Positions 22,985 to 31,078 of a DNA stretch of 35,213 nucleotides are shown in pieces (position 1 is the first letter of the stretch; each line of letters begins with the position of its first letter). The position numbers and the translations under genes are program-made. The stretch lies in contig NZ_JANEZT010000018.1 in NCBI RefSeq assembly GCF_025403405.1, positions 1 through 35,213 on the forward strand, written 5' to 3'. The notes beneath the pieces were generated by a model. It did no database searches and had not been told where the DNA came from. It worked only from the letters and a program-made list of their open reading frames with translations. Source of the DNA: Frankia tisae (GTDB lineage: Bacteria; Actinomycetota; Actinomycetes; Frankiales; Frankiaceae).

Positions 22985-24132
22985 GCTCGTCGTTCCCGCG
23001 GTGTGGTCATGCTGTCCAGTTGCCGCCTTCGTTTCGCGATCCACGACCGGCTCTGCACAGGCAGTAGGGTGAAACGGTCCCGGTCGCTGTACTGGCCCAG
23101 GTCTTCCCGCGCCCGGATCGGCCACGCGGGGTCCACAAGCGCCTCACGGCCGATCGCGACGAGGTCGGCCGCGCCGGTCCGAACGATCTTGTCGGCCTGT
23201 CCGGCGTCAACGATGTGGCCCACGGCCATCGTGCGGATCTCGGCGCGGCGACGGACCTCGGCCGCCCAGTCGACCTGGTAGCCCGGACCGAGGCCGTGGA
23301 CGTAGGCGCCGCCGATTCCGCCGGACGAACAGTCGATCACGTCGACGCCGACGGCCTTCAGCCGACCCGCGAACTCGACGGTCTGCTCCAGGTCGATACC
23401 GTCGTGACCGTTGTCGACGACGGACAGCCGGACGAACAGCGGCCGGTCTTCTGGCCACTGCCCCCGGACCGCCTCGGCGACCAACAGCGGGAATCGCATG
23501 CGGGCGTCGCGGTCGCCGCCGAACTCGTCGTCGCGCGTGTTGCTGATCGGGGACAGGAAGCCGTGCAACAGGTATCCGTGCGCCATGTGCAGCTCCAGGA
23601 CGTCCGCCCCCGCCTCGGCCGCCCGGCACGCCGCCGCGCGCCAGTCCCGCAACTGCTCCTCCAGCTCCGCGGCGGTCAGCGCCCTGGGGCGTTGCCAGCC
23701 CGGCGCGTAGGGCTGATCGGTGACCGAACGGATTTCCCACCGCCCGTCCGTGGGCCGATCGGCCTCAGTCACCCACGGCGGCAACGTGGCGGCCTTGGAG
23801 CCGGCGTGCCCGAGTTGAACACCGAATCGCGCGCCATGAGCATGCGTGAAGTCGGCGATGCGCCGTAGCGCGTCACGCTGGTCATCCCGCCACAGGCCGA
23901 CGTCGCCGTAGGTGAGCCGACCTTCGGGAGAGATCGACGTCGCCTCCGTCATGACCAGCCCGAAACCACCCATCGCGAATCGGCCGAGATGCACCAGGTG
24001 ATAGTCGCTCGCGAGGCCGTCGACTGCGGAGTACTGACACATGGGAGAGACTGCGACGCGATTACGGAAAGTTATTCCTCCCACCGTCAGCTCCTCGAAG
24101 AGCCCACGGGGTGGCTGCTGGGTGTTCACCAC
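22981..24132 (-). CDS. Old Yellow Enzyme family NADH:flavin oxidoreductase (YqjM-like)
   Basis: A 383-residue FMN ene-reductase or dienoyl-type oxidoreductase. YqjM-type marks are visible: C32 and Y34 (SPMCQYSA), H182 and H185 for substrate binding with the proton donor Y187 (LELHMAHGYLLHGF), then SPISNTRDDEFGG and, near the C-terminus, the FMN-phosphate motif AIGREAL. It would reduce an activated C=C using NAD(P)H. It is first in a minus-strand operon with the SnoaL-like and crotonase genes. The GTG start lies after AAGGA. Length exceeds YqjM (338) mainly at the C-terminus (about 40 Arg-rich residues). Confidence 0.92.
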   Translation of the reverse strand: MVNTQQPPRGLFEELTVGGITFRNRVAVSPMCQYSAVDGLASDYHLVHLGRFAMGGFGLVMTEATSISPEGRLTYGDVGLWRDDQRDALRRIADFTHAHGARFGVQLGHAGSKAATLPPWVTEADRPTDGRWEIRSVTDQPYAPGWQRPRALTAAELEEQLRDWRAAACRAAEAGADVLELHMAHGYLLHGFLSPISNTRDDEFGGDRDARMRFPLLVAEAVRGQWPEDRPLFVRLSVVDNGHDGIDLEQTVEFAGRLKAVGVDVIDCSSGGIGGAYVHGLGPGYQVDWAAEVRRRAEIRTMAVGHIVDAGQADKIVRTGAADLVAIGREALVDPAWPIRAREDLGQYSDRDRFTLLPVQSRSWIAKRRRQLDSMTTPRERRA

Positions 24133-24253
24133 GATACCGTCCTTGCCGGTGTGCTCGCCGGGATATCGGCCGTGATACGGGCCGGGCGTCTGTCAAATAA
24201 TTCGGGTCATGCGCGTGGACACGGCTCTTCTCGCCGGAGATGGCCACTGCCGG

Positions 24254-24268
24254 GCGTACGTTTGATAC
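24254..24268. promoter_or_regulatory. Candidate operator (GCGTACGTTTGATAC) in divergent promoter region
   Basis: This 15-mer differs by one base from GCGTACGATTGATAC at 28167-28181, inside the perfect palindrome upstream of the racemase-family gene. It lies in the 169-bp divergent region between the Old Yellow Enzyme and thioesterase genes. Only one half-site is well conserved; the left arm is degenerate. Confidence 0.55.
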
Positions 24269-24301
24269 GATTCTCTTCTCTCGCGAAGGAAGGACTTCGA
24301 G

Positions 24302-24925
24302 GTGATCCCTGACGACCCGGGCGAATCCGGCCGGCAAAGCTACACGGCCCTCGCCGCGGAGATCATCCGCCTGCTCGATGCTCTCTCGATGACGCGGCCG
24401 GATCCGACCGTTCTCGACGGCGGCCTCAGGGTCGTGCGCGATCTGGCCACCCGTATCGAGGCTCTCCCCATTACCCCCGAGAATCCCCAGGTTCCCGCGC
24501 ACTCGCCCAAGAGCCCGCGGTTCCAGCCGGCCGAGCGGGGCCTGGTGCCGCCGGTTTCCATCGATCTCGAGGATGACAAACAGCTCGTCGGTCGCGTGCG
24601 CTTCAGCCCCCATTTTGCGGGGACGGCCGCCGTACACGGGGGCTCCCTTGGACTGCTCTTCGATGACCTCCTGGGTAGGCTCGCCAATTCGGGACTGGTC
24701 GGGAGGGTCGCCCGCACGGCCTATCTTCACATCGACTACCGCCGGTTGGTCCCGGTGGCGACCGAGCTTTCCTGCCGAGCATGGATCGCGGCCGTCGACG
24801 GTCGGAAGCGGACCGTCCGGGGCGTGCTCTCCTACGCCGGAGAGGTCGTCACGGAGGCCGAAGGGCTGTGGATCGAACCGCGGCCGGGCAACGATGGTGA
24901 TCGTCGGCTTCATGATTCCGCCTGA
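24302..24925 (+). CDS. Hotdog-fold acyl-CoA thioesterase (PaaI-like)
   Basis: A 207-residue protein. The C-terminal 120 residues are a hotdog domain: a strand with LVGRVRFSPHFAG, then VHGGSLGLLFDDLLGRLAN, which is the helix and active-site turn of PaaI/YbgC-type thioesterases, then AYLHIDYRRLVPV. It would release CoA from an acyl-CoA to prevent CoA sequestration or finish a pathway. The first 80 residues are helical and of unknown role. The GTG start follows GAAGGAAGGA. It ends 6 bp from the convergent acyl-CoA dehydrogenase and diverges from the Old Yellow Enzyme operon. Confidence 0.85.
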   Translation: MIPDDPGESGRQSYTALAAEIIRLLDALSMTRPDPTVLDGGLRVVRDLATRIEALPITPENPQVPAHSPKSPRFQPAERGLVPPVSIDLEDDKQLVGRVRFSPHFAGTAAVHGGSLGLLFDDLLGRLANSGLVGRVARTAYLHIDYRRLVPVATELSCRAWIAAVDGRKRTVRGVLSYAGEVVTEAEGLWIEPRPGNDGDRRLHDSA

Positions 24926-24931
24926 CTTGCG

Positions 24932-26122
24932 CTAGCGTGGCCGTGACCATTTGTGAATGTTGTTTCGCTGAATCGCAGAGGATCCGCCGATGATCGGCAT
25001 CAACAGCACGTCGCGCACATATCTCTCCATATCGAAGTCCTTGACGTAGCCATAGGCACCCAGGACCGTCTGCGCGTCGAGCACGATCTGCTTGCACGTC
25101 TCCGTCACGAACAACTTGGCCATGGACGTTTCGACGCCACAGCGGGCGCCGCGGTTCGCCAGCTCCGCGGCATCGTCCAGTACGAGGCGGGACGCGTACA
25201 GCTTGACTCGCATGTCCGCGAGTGAGTGCGCTATGGACTGGTGCCTGACGATCGGGACGCCGAACTGTCGGCGTTCCTGAGCATAGGCATGCGCATCCGC
25301 GCAGGCGGCCGCGCCGAGGCCCAAAGCCATGGCGGCCACCTCGAGTTTCTCGATGTCGAGGCCGGCGCCGGTGATGAGCGACCAGCCACGGTTCCAGGCT
25401 TCCTCCCCTCCCATCAGGTTCGCGAGGGGCACCCGGACGTCATCGAAGACGACATCGGTCGTCCCGCTGCCCTTGAGGCCCATCGCGTCAATCGTCGTGA
25501 TCGTCACGCCCTCGGCCCGGCTGGGCACGAGAACCGTGCTGAGGTTGTGGTAATGCGGAGCGTCGGGATCGGAGTTGGCCAGCGTGTAGATGTAGTCACT
25601 GATCTCCGCCCCGGTGCAGAACCGCTTGGACCCGTTGACGACCAGCTCGTCCCCGTCCCGACGTACGGTGGTCCGCACATCCGCCAGGTCGGCGCCCACG
25701 TCCGGTTCGGTCCAGCCGTAGGCGAACAGCAGGCGGCCCTGGGCGATCTCGGGAAGCCAGCGCTTCTTCTGCTCCTCGCTGGCGCATTCCACCACGGTCA
25801 TTCCCGCGTAACAGCTCGCCATGATGTACGGGATCGCGACCGCCGAGCTGCGTCTGGAAAGCTCCTCGATCACCATGAGCGTGGCGTGGATGTCGCGACC
25901 CATTCCGCCGTACTCCTCGGGGATGGCCAGCCCGGCCACTCCGATCCCCACGAGCTTGTCGAAGACGTCGCGAGGGAACTCGTTCGCCTTGTCCCACTCG
26001 GCGGCGGCGGTGCGCGGCATCTGCTCCTCGATGAAACGGCGCAGAACCGTACGGAGCTCGAGCGCGTCATCGGACAGGTACCGGTTGGTGGTTTCCAGCG
26101 ACATGGTTCCCGACAACGTCAT
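24932..26122 (-). CDS. Acyl-CoA dehydrogenase (second of a pair)
   Basis: A 396-residue FAD-dependent acyl-CoA dehydrogenase that introduces an alpha-beta double bond. The three-domain fold is seen: N-terminal helices, FAYGWTEPDVGAD beta domain near 133-145, then C-terminal helices with ERRQFGVPIVRHQSIA. The common catalytic glutamate in the YEGTSxIQ motif is replaced (PIIGGSSAIQRNN), but GLDIEKLEVAA places E258 where isovaleryl-CoA dehydrogenase has its base. The ATG overlaps the stop of the preceding acyl-CoA dehydrogenase as ATGA, so the two are co-translated and may form a heteromer. Confidence 0.93.
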   Translation of the reverse strand: MTLSGTMSLETTNRYLSDDALELRTVLRRFIEEQMPRTAAAEWDKANEFPRDVFDKLVGIGVAGLAIPEEYGGMGRDIHATLMVIEELSRRSSAVAIPYIMASCYAGMTVVECASEEQKKRWLPEIAQGRLLFAYGWTEPDVGADLADVRTTVRRDGDELVVNGSKRFCTGAEISDYIYTLANSDPDAPHYHNLSTVLVPSRAEGVTITTIDAMGLKGSGTTDVVFDDVRVPLANLMGGEEAWNRGWSLITGAGLDIEKLEVAAMALGLGAAACADAHAYAQERRQFGVPIVRHQSIAHSLADMRVKLYASRLVLDDAAELANRGARCGVETSMAKLFVTETCKQIVLDAQTVLGAYGYVKDFDMERYVRDVLLMPIIGGSSAIQRNNIHKWSRPR

Positions 26123-27300
26123 ACCCTGCCCTTGCCCGCGGCCTTGTAGGTCTCCCGCGCGATGATCAGCTTCTGGATCTCGCTGGTCCCGGCACCGATC
26201 TCGTGGTGCTTCGCGTCGCGGTAGAGCCGTGCCGCGGGGTATTCCTCCATCAGGCCGTAGCCCCCCAGGATCTGGACGACCTCGCGCGAGGCCTCGACCG
26301 CCACCTCCGAGCTGTAGAGCTTGAGGACCGCCGCCGCCCGCGTCACTTCTTCGCCGCGTTCGATGGCACGGATGAGGTGGTAGAACATCACCCGCGACAT
26401 CTCCACACCAGTTGCCATCCGAGCAATCTTGTCCTGCGTCAGCTGGAAGGTCGACAGCGGCTGGCCGAAGACCTCCCGCTCGCTGGAGTACTCGACGGCG
26501 AGGTCAAGACAGGCCTGGGTGATACCCGTGTTGGACGCACCCTCGAAGACCCTTTCCAGGTCCAGCCCCTCGAGCATGTAGTAGAAACCGTTGTCGACTT
26601 CCCCGAGGACCTGGTCCGCCGAGACCCTGACGGAGTCGAAGAACACCTCCGCGGTCGGTGAGCTCCGCAGGGACAGCTTGTCGAAAGGCTTGCCGACGGT
26701 GAGGCCCGGCGTATCCCGATCGACGAGAAAGCAGGTACCGCCGCGGGCCCGCCGGTCCTCGCCGCTGGTCCTGGCGAAGACCATGAACATCGTCGCGATG
26801 GGCGCGTTCGTGATGAAGGTCTTCGAGCCGTCGATGACCCAGTCGTCGCCCACCCTGCGCGCGGTCGTCCGGGGGCTCAGGGCGTTGGAGCCGCCATGTG
26901 ACTCGGTCAGGCAGATCGACATGGACGCCTCGCCGGCGATCAGCGGGACGAGGTACTTCTTCTTCTGTTCCTCGGTGCCACGCTTGATGAGGTGACGGGC
27001 GATCAGACTGAGATTCACGAACAAGGTCGCGTCGAGGCCGGCGTCGACGCGGGCGGTCTCCTCGGCCACGATCGCGCGAGTCATGAGACTGCCCCCGCCG
27101 CCTCCGTACTCCTCCGGGGCGAAGCAGCCGAGAATTCCCTGCTCACCCATGAGCCTGAGCAGCTCCTGCGGTGGCCGACCCGCACGCTCCATCTCCGCGA
27201 CGATGGGATGCACGTGCTTGTTCATGAACTGCTGTACGACCTGTTGAAACTCGCGCTCCTCCTCGGTGAGGATGGACAGCGCCACGGAGCTGATGGACAT
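26119..27300 (-). CDS. Acyl-CoA dehydrogenase (first of a pair)
   Basis: A 393-residue acyl-CoA dehydrogenase. Domain marks: ICLTESHGGSNA at 129-140, SKTFITNAPIA near 159, and the C-terminal GGYGLMEEYPAARLYRDAK followed by EIGAGTSEIQ. As in isovaleryl-CoA dehydrogenase, the latter lacks the usual catalytic Glu, and GLDLER (245-250) supplies it at E249. The ATG at 27300 follows GAAGGGA. It lies 64 bp after the racemase-family gene and is fused by an ATGA overlap with the second dehydrogenase, fitting a heteromeric complex acting on one branched or cyclic acyl-CoA. Confidence 0.93.
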   Translation of the reverse strand: MSISSVALSILTEEEREFQQVVQQFMNKHVHPIVAEMERAGRPPQELLRLMGEQGILGCFAPEEYGGGGGSLMTRAIVAEETARVDAGLDATLFVNLSLIARHLIKRGTEEQKKKYLVPLIAGEASMSICLTESHGGSNALSPRTTARRVGDDWVIDGSKTFITNAPIATMFMVFARTSGEDRRARGGTCFLVDRDTPGLTVGKPFDKLSLRSSPTAEVFFDSVRVSADQVLGEVDNGFYYMLEGLDLERVFEGASNTGITQACLDLAVEYSSEREVFGQPLSTFQLTQDKIARMATGVEMSRVMFYHLIRAIERGEEVTRAAAVLKLYSSEVAVEASREVVQILGGYGLMEEYPAARLYRDAKHHEIGAGTSEIQKLIIARETYKAAGKGRV

Positions 27301-27364
27301 GTGGGATCCCTTCAACGCTGGTGACCGCGGGCTCATGACCGGACGGACCCGGAAACCGGCGGAC

Positions 27365-28144
27365 TCAGAGCCCGAACAGTCCTCGGACCCGGTCGGTGTC
27401 CGCGTCGGCAAGACGCTGGGTGTAGCCGGCACGGCTGGTGGGCGGCAGGCCGCCCTTGGTGGTGAGGTCGACGCGCATCTCGAGGGTCTTGAGCCCCACG
27501 CTCAAGGTTTCGAACACCGGGATGTCACCCTTGAGCCTGGTCAGTCCCGCCGCGGCAGTCATGGTGCTGAGCCCGGCGCTGCCGATCACGATCGCGCCGG
27601 CGCCGCGGTCGACAAGCCTGTTCGCCTGACGCTCGACGTCGGCGACGACGAAGTCGGGATTCGCGAAACCTTCGGTGAAGGCCTGCGCGGATGGGGTCTC
27701 AATACGCTCGACTCCCACGCAGCGATCGAGAAGCCCGTTCTTGGCGATCAGACTGTGGCACGTCTCGGCCCAGGCGACGTCCTCGACCGTCACGACACCG
27801 AAGCGGTAGGCGTAGGAGCTGGCGAGGTGCAGCGTGGCCTCCCAGGGCCCGACGACCGGGATGTCGACCAGGGTCCGGGCCTCGGTGATACCGGGATCAC
27901 CGCTGCACGCGACCATCGCGCCGTCCGCCCCCTGCCGGCCCGCGTCCACGATGTTGTGGATCACGTCCACCGAGTTCAGCAGGTACGGGTATCCGAACAC
28001 CGTGTCCGACGCGCGCTTCAGTTTCGCCCAGCGGTGTGTGATCTTCGTGTCCTCACGCTTCACCTTGTTGAACACCTTGGTGATCATCTCCGTGTAGGGC
28101 TCGGATCCACGCTGGGCGTTGATGTGCACGACGGCCAGTTCCAC
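27365..28144 (-). CDS. Asp/Glu/hydantoin racemase superfamily protein
   Basis: A 259-residue protein of the two-domain aspartate/glutamate racemase fold, which includes hydantoin racemases, maleate isomerases and arylmalonate decarboxylases. The first catalytic Cys is kept at 80 (MVACSGDPG). The second, expected in a GCTG-like turn, is a serine here (S189, VIGSAGLS). A one-cysteine protein cannot do ordinary two-base racemisation and could be an isomerase or a decarboxylase, as arylmalonate decarboxylase also has a single Cys. The GTG start follows GGGGAG. It is first in the operon with the two acyl-CoA dehydrogenases, controlled by the promoter at 28178-28206. Confidence 0.85.
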   Translation of the reverse strand: MELAVVHINAQRGSEPYTEMITKVFNKVKREDTKITHRWAKLKRASDTVFGYPYLLNSVDVIHNIVDAGRQGADGAMVACSGDPGITEARTLVDIPVVGPWEATLHLASSYAYRFGVVTVEDVAWAETCHSLIAKNGLLDRCVGVERIETPSAQAFTEGFANPDFVVADVERQANRLVDRGAGAIVIGSAGLSTMTAAAGLTRLKGDIPVFETLSVGLKTLEMRVDLTTKGGLPPTSRAGYTQRLADADTDRVRGLFGL

Positions 28145-28161
28145 TGTGTCTCCCCATTTTA

Positions 28162-28206
28162 ATCAAGCGTACGATTGATACTAGGACTCCGTTTACCCAC
28201 CGTCAA
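28162..28206 (-). promoter_or_regulatory. Promoter and operator of the racemase-acyl-CoA dehydrogenase operon
   Basis: On the minus strand TTGACG (28201-28206) and TAGTAT (28178-28183) are 17 bp apart. Immediately downstream and overlapping the -10 box by two bases lies an 18-bp inverted repeat (28162-28179) with half-sites TCAATCG and CGCTTGA around TA. A repressor there would block the start of transcription. Confidence 0.78.
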
Positions 28207-28219
28207 CGGATCTGTCGGA

Positions 28220-28969
28220 TTATCTGAGCGCGCCGACGGACAGGCCGCCGCACACAGTCAGAGTCTGGCCAGTCACATAGCTGGCGTCGCGTGACGCCAG
28301 AAAGGCGATGCAGGCCGCGATCTCCTCCGGTCTGCCCGGCCGCCTGGCCGGTATCTGAGCGATCTGGTTGCGCTGAAACTCACCTGGCGTGCTCAGGAAC
28401 ATGCCGGTGGCGACCACGCCCGGCTCGACGCAGTTCACCGTGACTCCGTGCTTCGCGAGCTCGATCGCGGCCGATCGTGTCAGTGCCTCGATACCTCCCT
28501 TGGCAGCGCCGTAACTGACCCCGGCGACCACGCCCCTGGCGGCGACGGAGCTGGTGTTGATGATCCGTCCGTACCCGCGCTCCTTCATCGCGGGGGCGAA
28601 CGCGCGCACCGTGTGCAGCGTCGCCACCAGGTGCGTGCCGAGAACCAGCTCGAAGTCCGCGTCGGTGATCTTTGCCAGCACCGCGTTGCGGACCGCGCCC
28701 GCGAGGTTGACCAGGACACTCGGTGCCCCGAACCGCTCGGCCACACCTGCGGCCAGGAGGTCGACGGCGGAGGAGGAGGTCACGTCGCACACATGGCTCG
28801 ACGCGCTGAGCCCGTCCGCCACCAGGCCGGCCGCCACCCGCTCCGCGGGATCCGTGGCGATGTCCACGACGCACACGTGGGCGCCTCCCCGCGCGAGCCG
28901 GAGCGACGTGGCGGCGCCCAGGCCGCCGCCGCCCCCGGTGACGACCGCTACCTCGCGTTGCTCCTCCAC
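28220..28969 (-). CDS. SDR-family oxidoreductase (FabG-like)
   Basis: A 249-residue classical short-chain dehydrogenase/reductase, probably oxidising a 3-hydroxyacyl-CoA to a ketone with NAD+. The cofactor loop TGGGGGLG is at 11-18, D36 follows the second strand (NAD preference), NLAG is at 88-91, and the catalytic S140, Y153 and K157 (SYGAAK) are present. The GTG at 28969 follows GAGGGGAG and gives the normal length; earlier GTG/ATG starts (29008, 28999) overlap the upstream tandem repeat and stop. It ends the operon that begins at 34884. Confidence 0.9.
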   Translation of the reverse strand: MEEQREVAVVTGGGGGLGAATSLRLARGGAHVCVVDIATDPAERVAAGLVADGLSASSHVCDVTSSSAVDLLAAGVAERFGAPSVLVNLAGAVRNAVLAKITDADFELVLGTHLVATLHTVRAFAPAMKERGYGRIINTSSVAARGVVAGVSYGAAKGGIEALTRSAAIELAKHGVTVNCVEPGVVATGMFLSTPGEFQRNQIAQIPARRPGRPEEIAACIAFLASRDASYVTGQTLTVCGGLSVGALR

Positions 28970-28998
28970 GGTTCTCCCCTCGCCGTCACTGGTCACCA

Positions 28999-29030
28999 TC
29001 GCCGGCACTCAACGTCGCCGGCACTCAACG
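28999..29030. repeat. 16-bp tandem duplication at a gene junction
   Basis: TCGCCGGCACTCAACG occurs twice head to tail (28999-29014, 29015-29030), spanning the stop codon (29025-29027) of the enoyl-CoA hydratase gene and the beginning of the next gene's upstream region. Confidence 0.9.
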
Positions 29031-29801
29031 TCGCTGGTAGTGCGGCGCGCGACCCTCCAGGAAGGCCGTGATGCCCTCACGGTGGTCCTCGGTGTCGAAC
29101 AGCGCGGCGAAGATCTCCACCTCGCGCCGGTGCCCTTCGTCGAGCGAATGCCGCAGTCGGTAGTTGGCCGAGCGCTTCGCGGCCTCCACCGCGAGCGGTC
29201 CAGCCCTGTTGATCCGCTCGGCGACGGCCAGGGCAGCCTCCAACGAGCCCCCCGTGGGGCAGACCTGATCCACAAGACCGATCGCGTGCGCCTCCCCGGC
29301 CGGCAGCCGGTCGCCGGTGAACAGCAGCCGTTTGGCGGTGCCGACGGGAAGCGCGGAGAACAGCATCTGCGTCCCACCGGCCCCGGGAATCAGACCGAGC
29401 TGCACCTCGGTGACGCCGATCTTCGCCTGTTCTTCGGCGATCGCGATGTCGCAGGAGAGCAGCAGCTCAAGACCACCGCCGAGCGCATGTCCGTTGATCG
29501 CCGCTATGACCGGAACCCGAAGGTCGAACAGCACCTGCTGCATCCCCTGGACCCGCAACGCCATCGCGGCGGCGCCCTCGCGGTCGATCTCGGTGAAGTA
29601 CCGGATGTCACCACCGGCGACGAAGCACCGGCCGGTACCGGTCAGGATCATGCTCCGCAGGTCGAGGTCCTGCTCGATCGCCCGAGCCGCGTGTTCGATC
29701 TCGGCCGCCACATCGGGATGCAGGGCGTTCACCGGAGGGTTGTCGATGGACACGACACCCGTCGCGCCGATGTGTTTGATCGTCACGAAGTCATAGGACA
29801 T
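29025..29801 (-). CDS. Enoyl-CoA hydratase
   Basis: A 258-residue crotonase. Unlike the crotonase at 21586-22356, it has both glutamates of a genuine hydratase: E112 (GGGLELLL) and E132 (GVTEVQLG), and the oxyanion segment CFVAGGDIRY (59-68). It should add water to the alpha-beta double bond formed by the acyl-CoA dehydrogenases to give a 3-hydroxyacyl-CoA. It lies between two SDR genes; gaps are 108 bp upstream and 55 bp downstream, each containing a short tandem duplication. Confidence 0.93.
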   Translation of the reverse strand: MSYDFVTIKHIGATGVVSIDNPPVNALHPDVAAEIEHAARAIEQDLDLRSMILTGTGRCFVAGGDIRYFTEIDREGAAAMALRVQGMQQVLFDLRVPVIAAINGHALGGGLELLLSCDIAIAEEQAKIGVTEVQLGLIPGAGGTQMLFSALPVGTAKRLLFTGDRLPAGEAHAIGLVDQVCPTGGSLEAALAVAERINRAGPLAVEAAKRSANYRLRHSLDEGHRREVEIFAALFDTEDHREGITAFLEGRAPHYQRR

Positions 29802-29840
29802 ACCGCGGCAGATCCCCTTCCTTGTTCTCGACCGGCCCTT

Positions 29841-29876
29841 GTTCTCGATGCGGCGTCGGTTCTCGATGCGGCGTCG
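29841..29876. repeat. 18-bp perfect tandem duplication between genes
   Basis: GTTCTCGATGCGGCGTCG occurs twice head to tail (29841-29858, 29859-29876) in the 108-bp gap between the SDR and enoyl-CoA hydratase genes. A degenerate third unit, TTGTTCTCGACCGG, precedes it. Confidence 0.9.
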
Positions 29877-29909
29877 CCGCGCGTGGCCTGGTGTCAGACG
29901 GCATGGCGG

Positions 29910-30665
29910 TCAGACGATCCGGCGGGTGACGGCCAGGGGCAGGTGGCGCAGGCCCCAGGCGAACGCGGTCCACGGCCACCGCGGCACATACAGGTTCCTG
30001 CCTCCGCGCTCGATGGCATCGACCAACGCGCGGTGGCCCACCTCGGCGTCGACCAGGAGCCGATGACGGCGGCCGGTGCGGGCGTGCATGTCCGAGTCGA
30101 TGTAGCCCGGCCGGATGGTGGTGACGGAGATGGGCACACCCCTTGCCTCGACATCGCTACGGATGCCCTCGGCCAGATGCGCCAGGGCGACTTTGGACGC
30201 GGCGTACACGTTCATCGGGCCGGGCATGCCGCGGGCGGCGACCACCGAGGAGACGACGACGAGGTGGCCGTGTCCCTGCGCGTAGAACACGCGCATGGCC
30301 GCCTCACACTGCGCGATTCCACCGACGAAGTTCGTCAGGGCGGTGTCCCGGTTTCCGCTGAATCGGCCCGCCCCGACTCGTGATCCCTTGCCCAGCCCCG
30401 CGTTCACGACAACCCGGTCCAGGCGTCCGGTCGCCGCGACCGCCTGCTCGAACGCCTCGAAGACGCGGTCGTGGTCCGTGACGTCCATACGCAGCGGGAC
30501 CACCCGGCGACCGGGATGGCGGGCCTCGATCTCGGCCTGGAGCGCCTCGAGACGCTCCAGGCGGCGGGCGGTGACCACCAGATCCGCGCCGCGTGAGGCG
30601 AAGACCCGCGCCATACCCTCGCCTATGCCCGCACTCGCACCGGTGATCATCACCGTCTCGTTCAT
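29910..30665 (-). CDS. SDR-family oxidoreductase
   Basis: A 251-residue classical SDR. The cofactor loop TGASAGIG is at 8-15, with R34-R35 after the second strand, which favours NADP. NAG is at 88-90 and the catalytic S140, Y154 and K158 (YAASK) are present. The C-terminal RWPWTAFAWGLRHLP stretch is hydrophobic and could touch a membrane or a lipid. The ATG at 30665 shares one base with the stop of the DUF35 gene (TGATG), so translation is coupled. It probably interconverts a hydroxyl and a ketone on a bulky substrate. Confidence 0.9.
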   Translation of the reverse strand: MNETVMITGASAGIGEGMARVFASRGADLVVTARRLERLEALQAEIEARHPGRRVVPLRMDVTDHDRVFEAFEQAVAATGRLDRVVVNAGLGKGSRVGAGRFSGNRDTALTNFVGGIAQCEAAMRVFYAQGHGHLVVVSSVVAARGMPGPMNVYAASKVALAHLAEGIRSDVEARGVPISVTTIRPGYIDSDMHARTGRRHRLLVDAEVGHRALVDAIERGGRNLYVPRWPWTAFAWGLRHLPLAVTRRIV

Positions 30666-31078
30666 CACCGGCCCCGTACCCGGAACACGGGGAGCACGCG
30701 ATCACCACGGCGCGCGAAGTCGAGCTGGACCTCAAGGCCGATCTCGACCCTGTCAGGATCGACGTCGACGATGTTCGTCATCATCGTCGGCCCTTCGGCG
30801 AGCCTGACGAGAGCCACCGTGTACGGCGTCAGATCGGCGAAGGCGCCGCTGCCACGGTGGACGACGCTGAAGGTCTCGACGACGGCCAGACCGGACGGTC
30901 GCCTCCACGTGAGCTTCCGGGACCAGCAATGTGAACAGAGATGACGCGGGTAGTACTGCCACTTCTCGCAGTCGCCGCAGTGCTGTAACCAGAAGGCGCT
31001 GCGACCGCACTCGCGCCAGAAGAACGCGGCCGGGTCCTCCAGCGGATCGACGTCCACTTCCACGGGGGTTGTTGTCAT
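30665..31078 (-). CDS. Zn-ribbon / OB-fold (DUF35) protein, partner of the thiolase-like protein
   Basis: A 137-residue protein. The N-terminal rubredoxin-like zinc ribbon has C34, C37, C48 and C51 (HCGDC, LCSHC), and an OB-fold follows (RPSGLAVVETFSVVHRG, then YTVALVRL). Such DUF35 proteins pair with thiolase-like enzymes: ChsH2-DUF35 with the Ltp2 aldolase, and the OB protein with acyl-CoA acetyltransferases. The ATG overlaps the stop of the thiolase-like gene as ATGA, strongly indicating a complex. Together they probably perform retro-aldol or thiolytic C-C cleavage. Confidence 0.92.
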   Translation of the reverse strand: MTTTPVEVDVDPLEDPAAFFWRECGRSAFWLQHCGDCEKWQYYPRHLCSHCWSRKLTWRRPSGLAVVETFSVVHRGSGAFADLTPYTVALVRLAEGPTMMTNIVDVDPDRVEIGLEVQLDFARRGDRVLPVFRVRGR

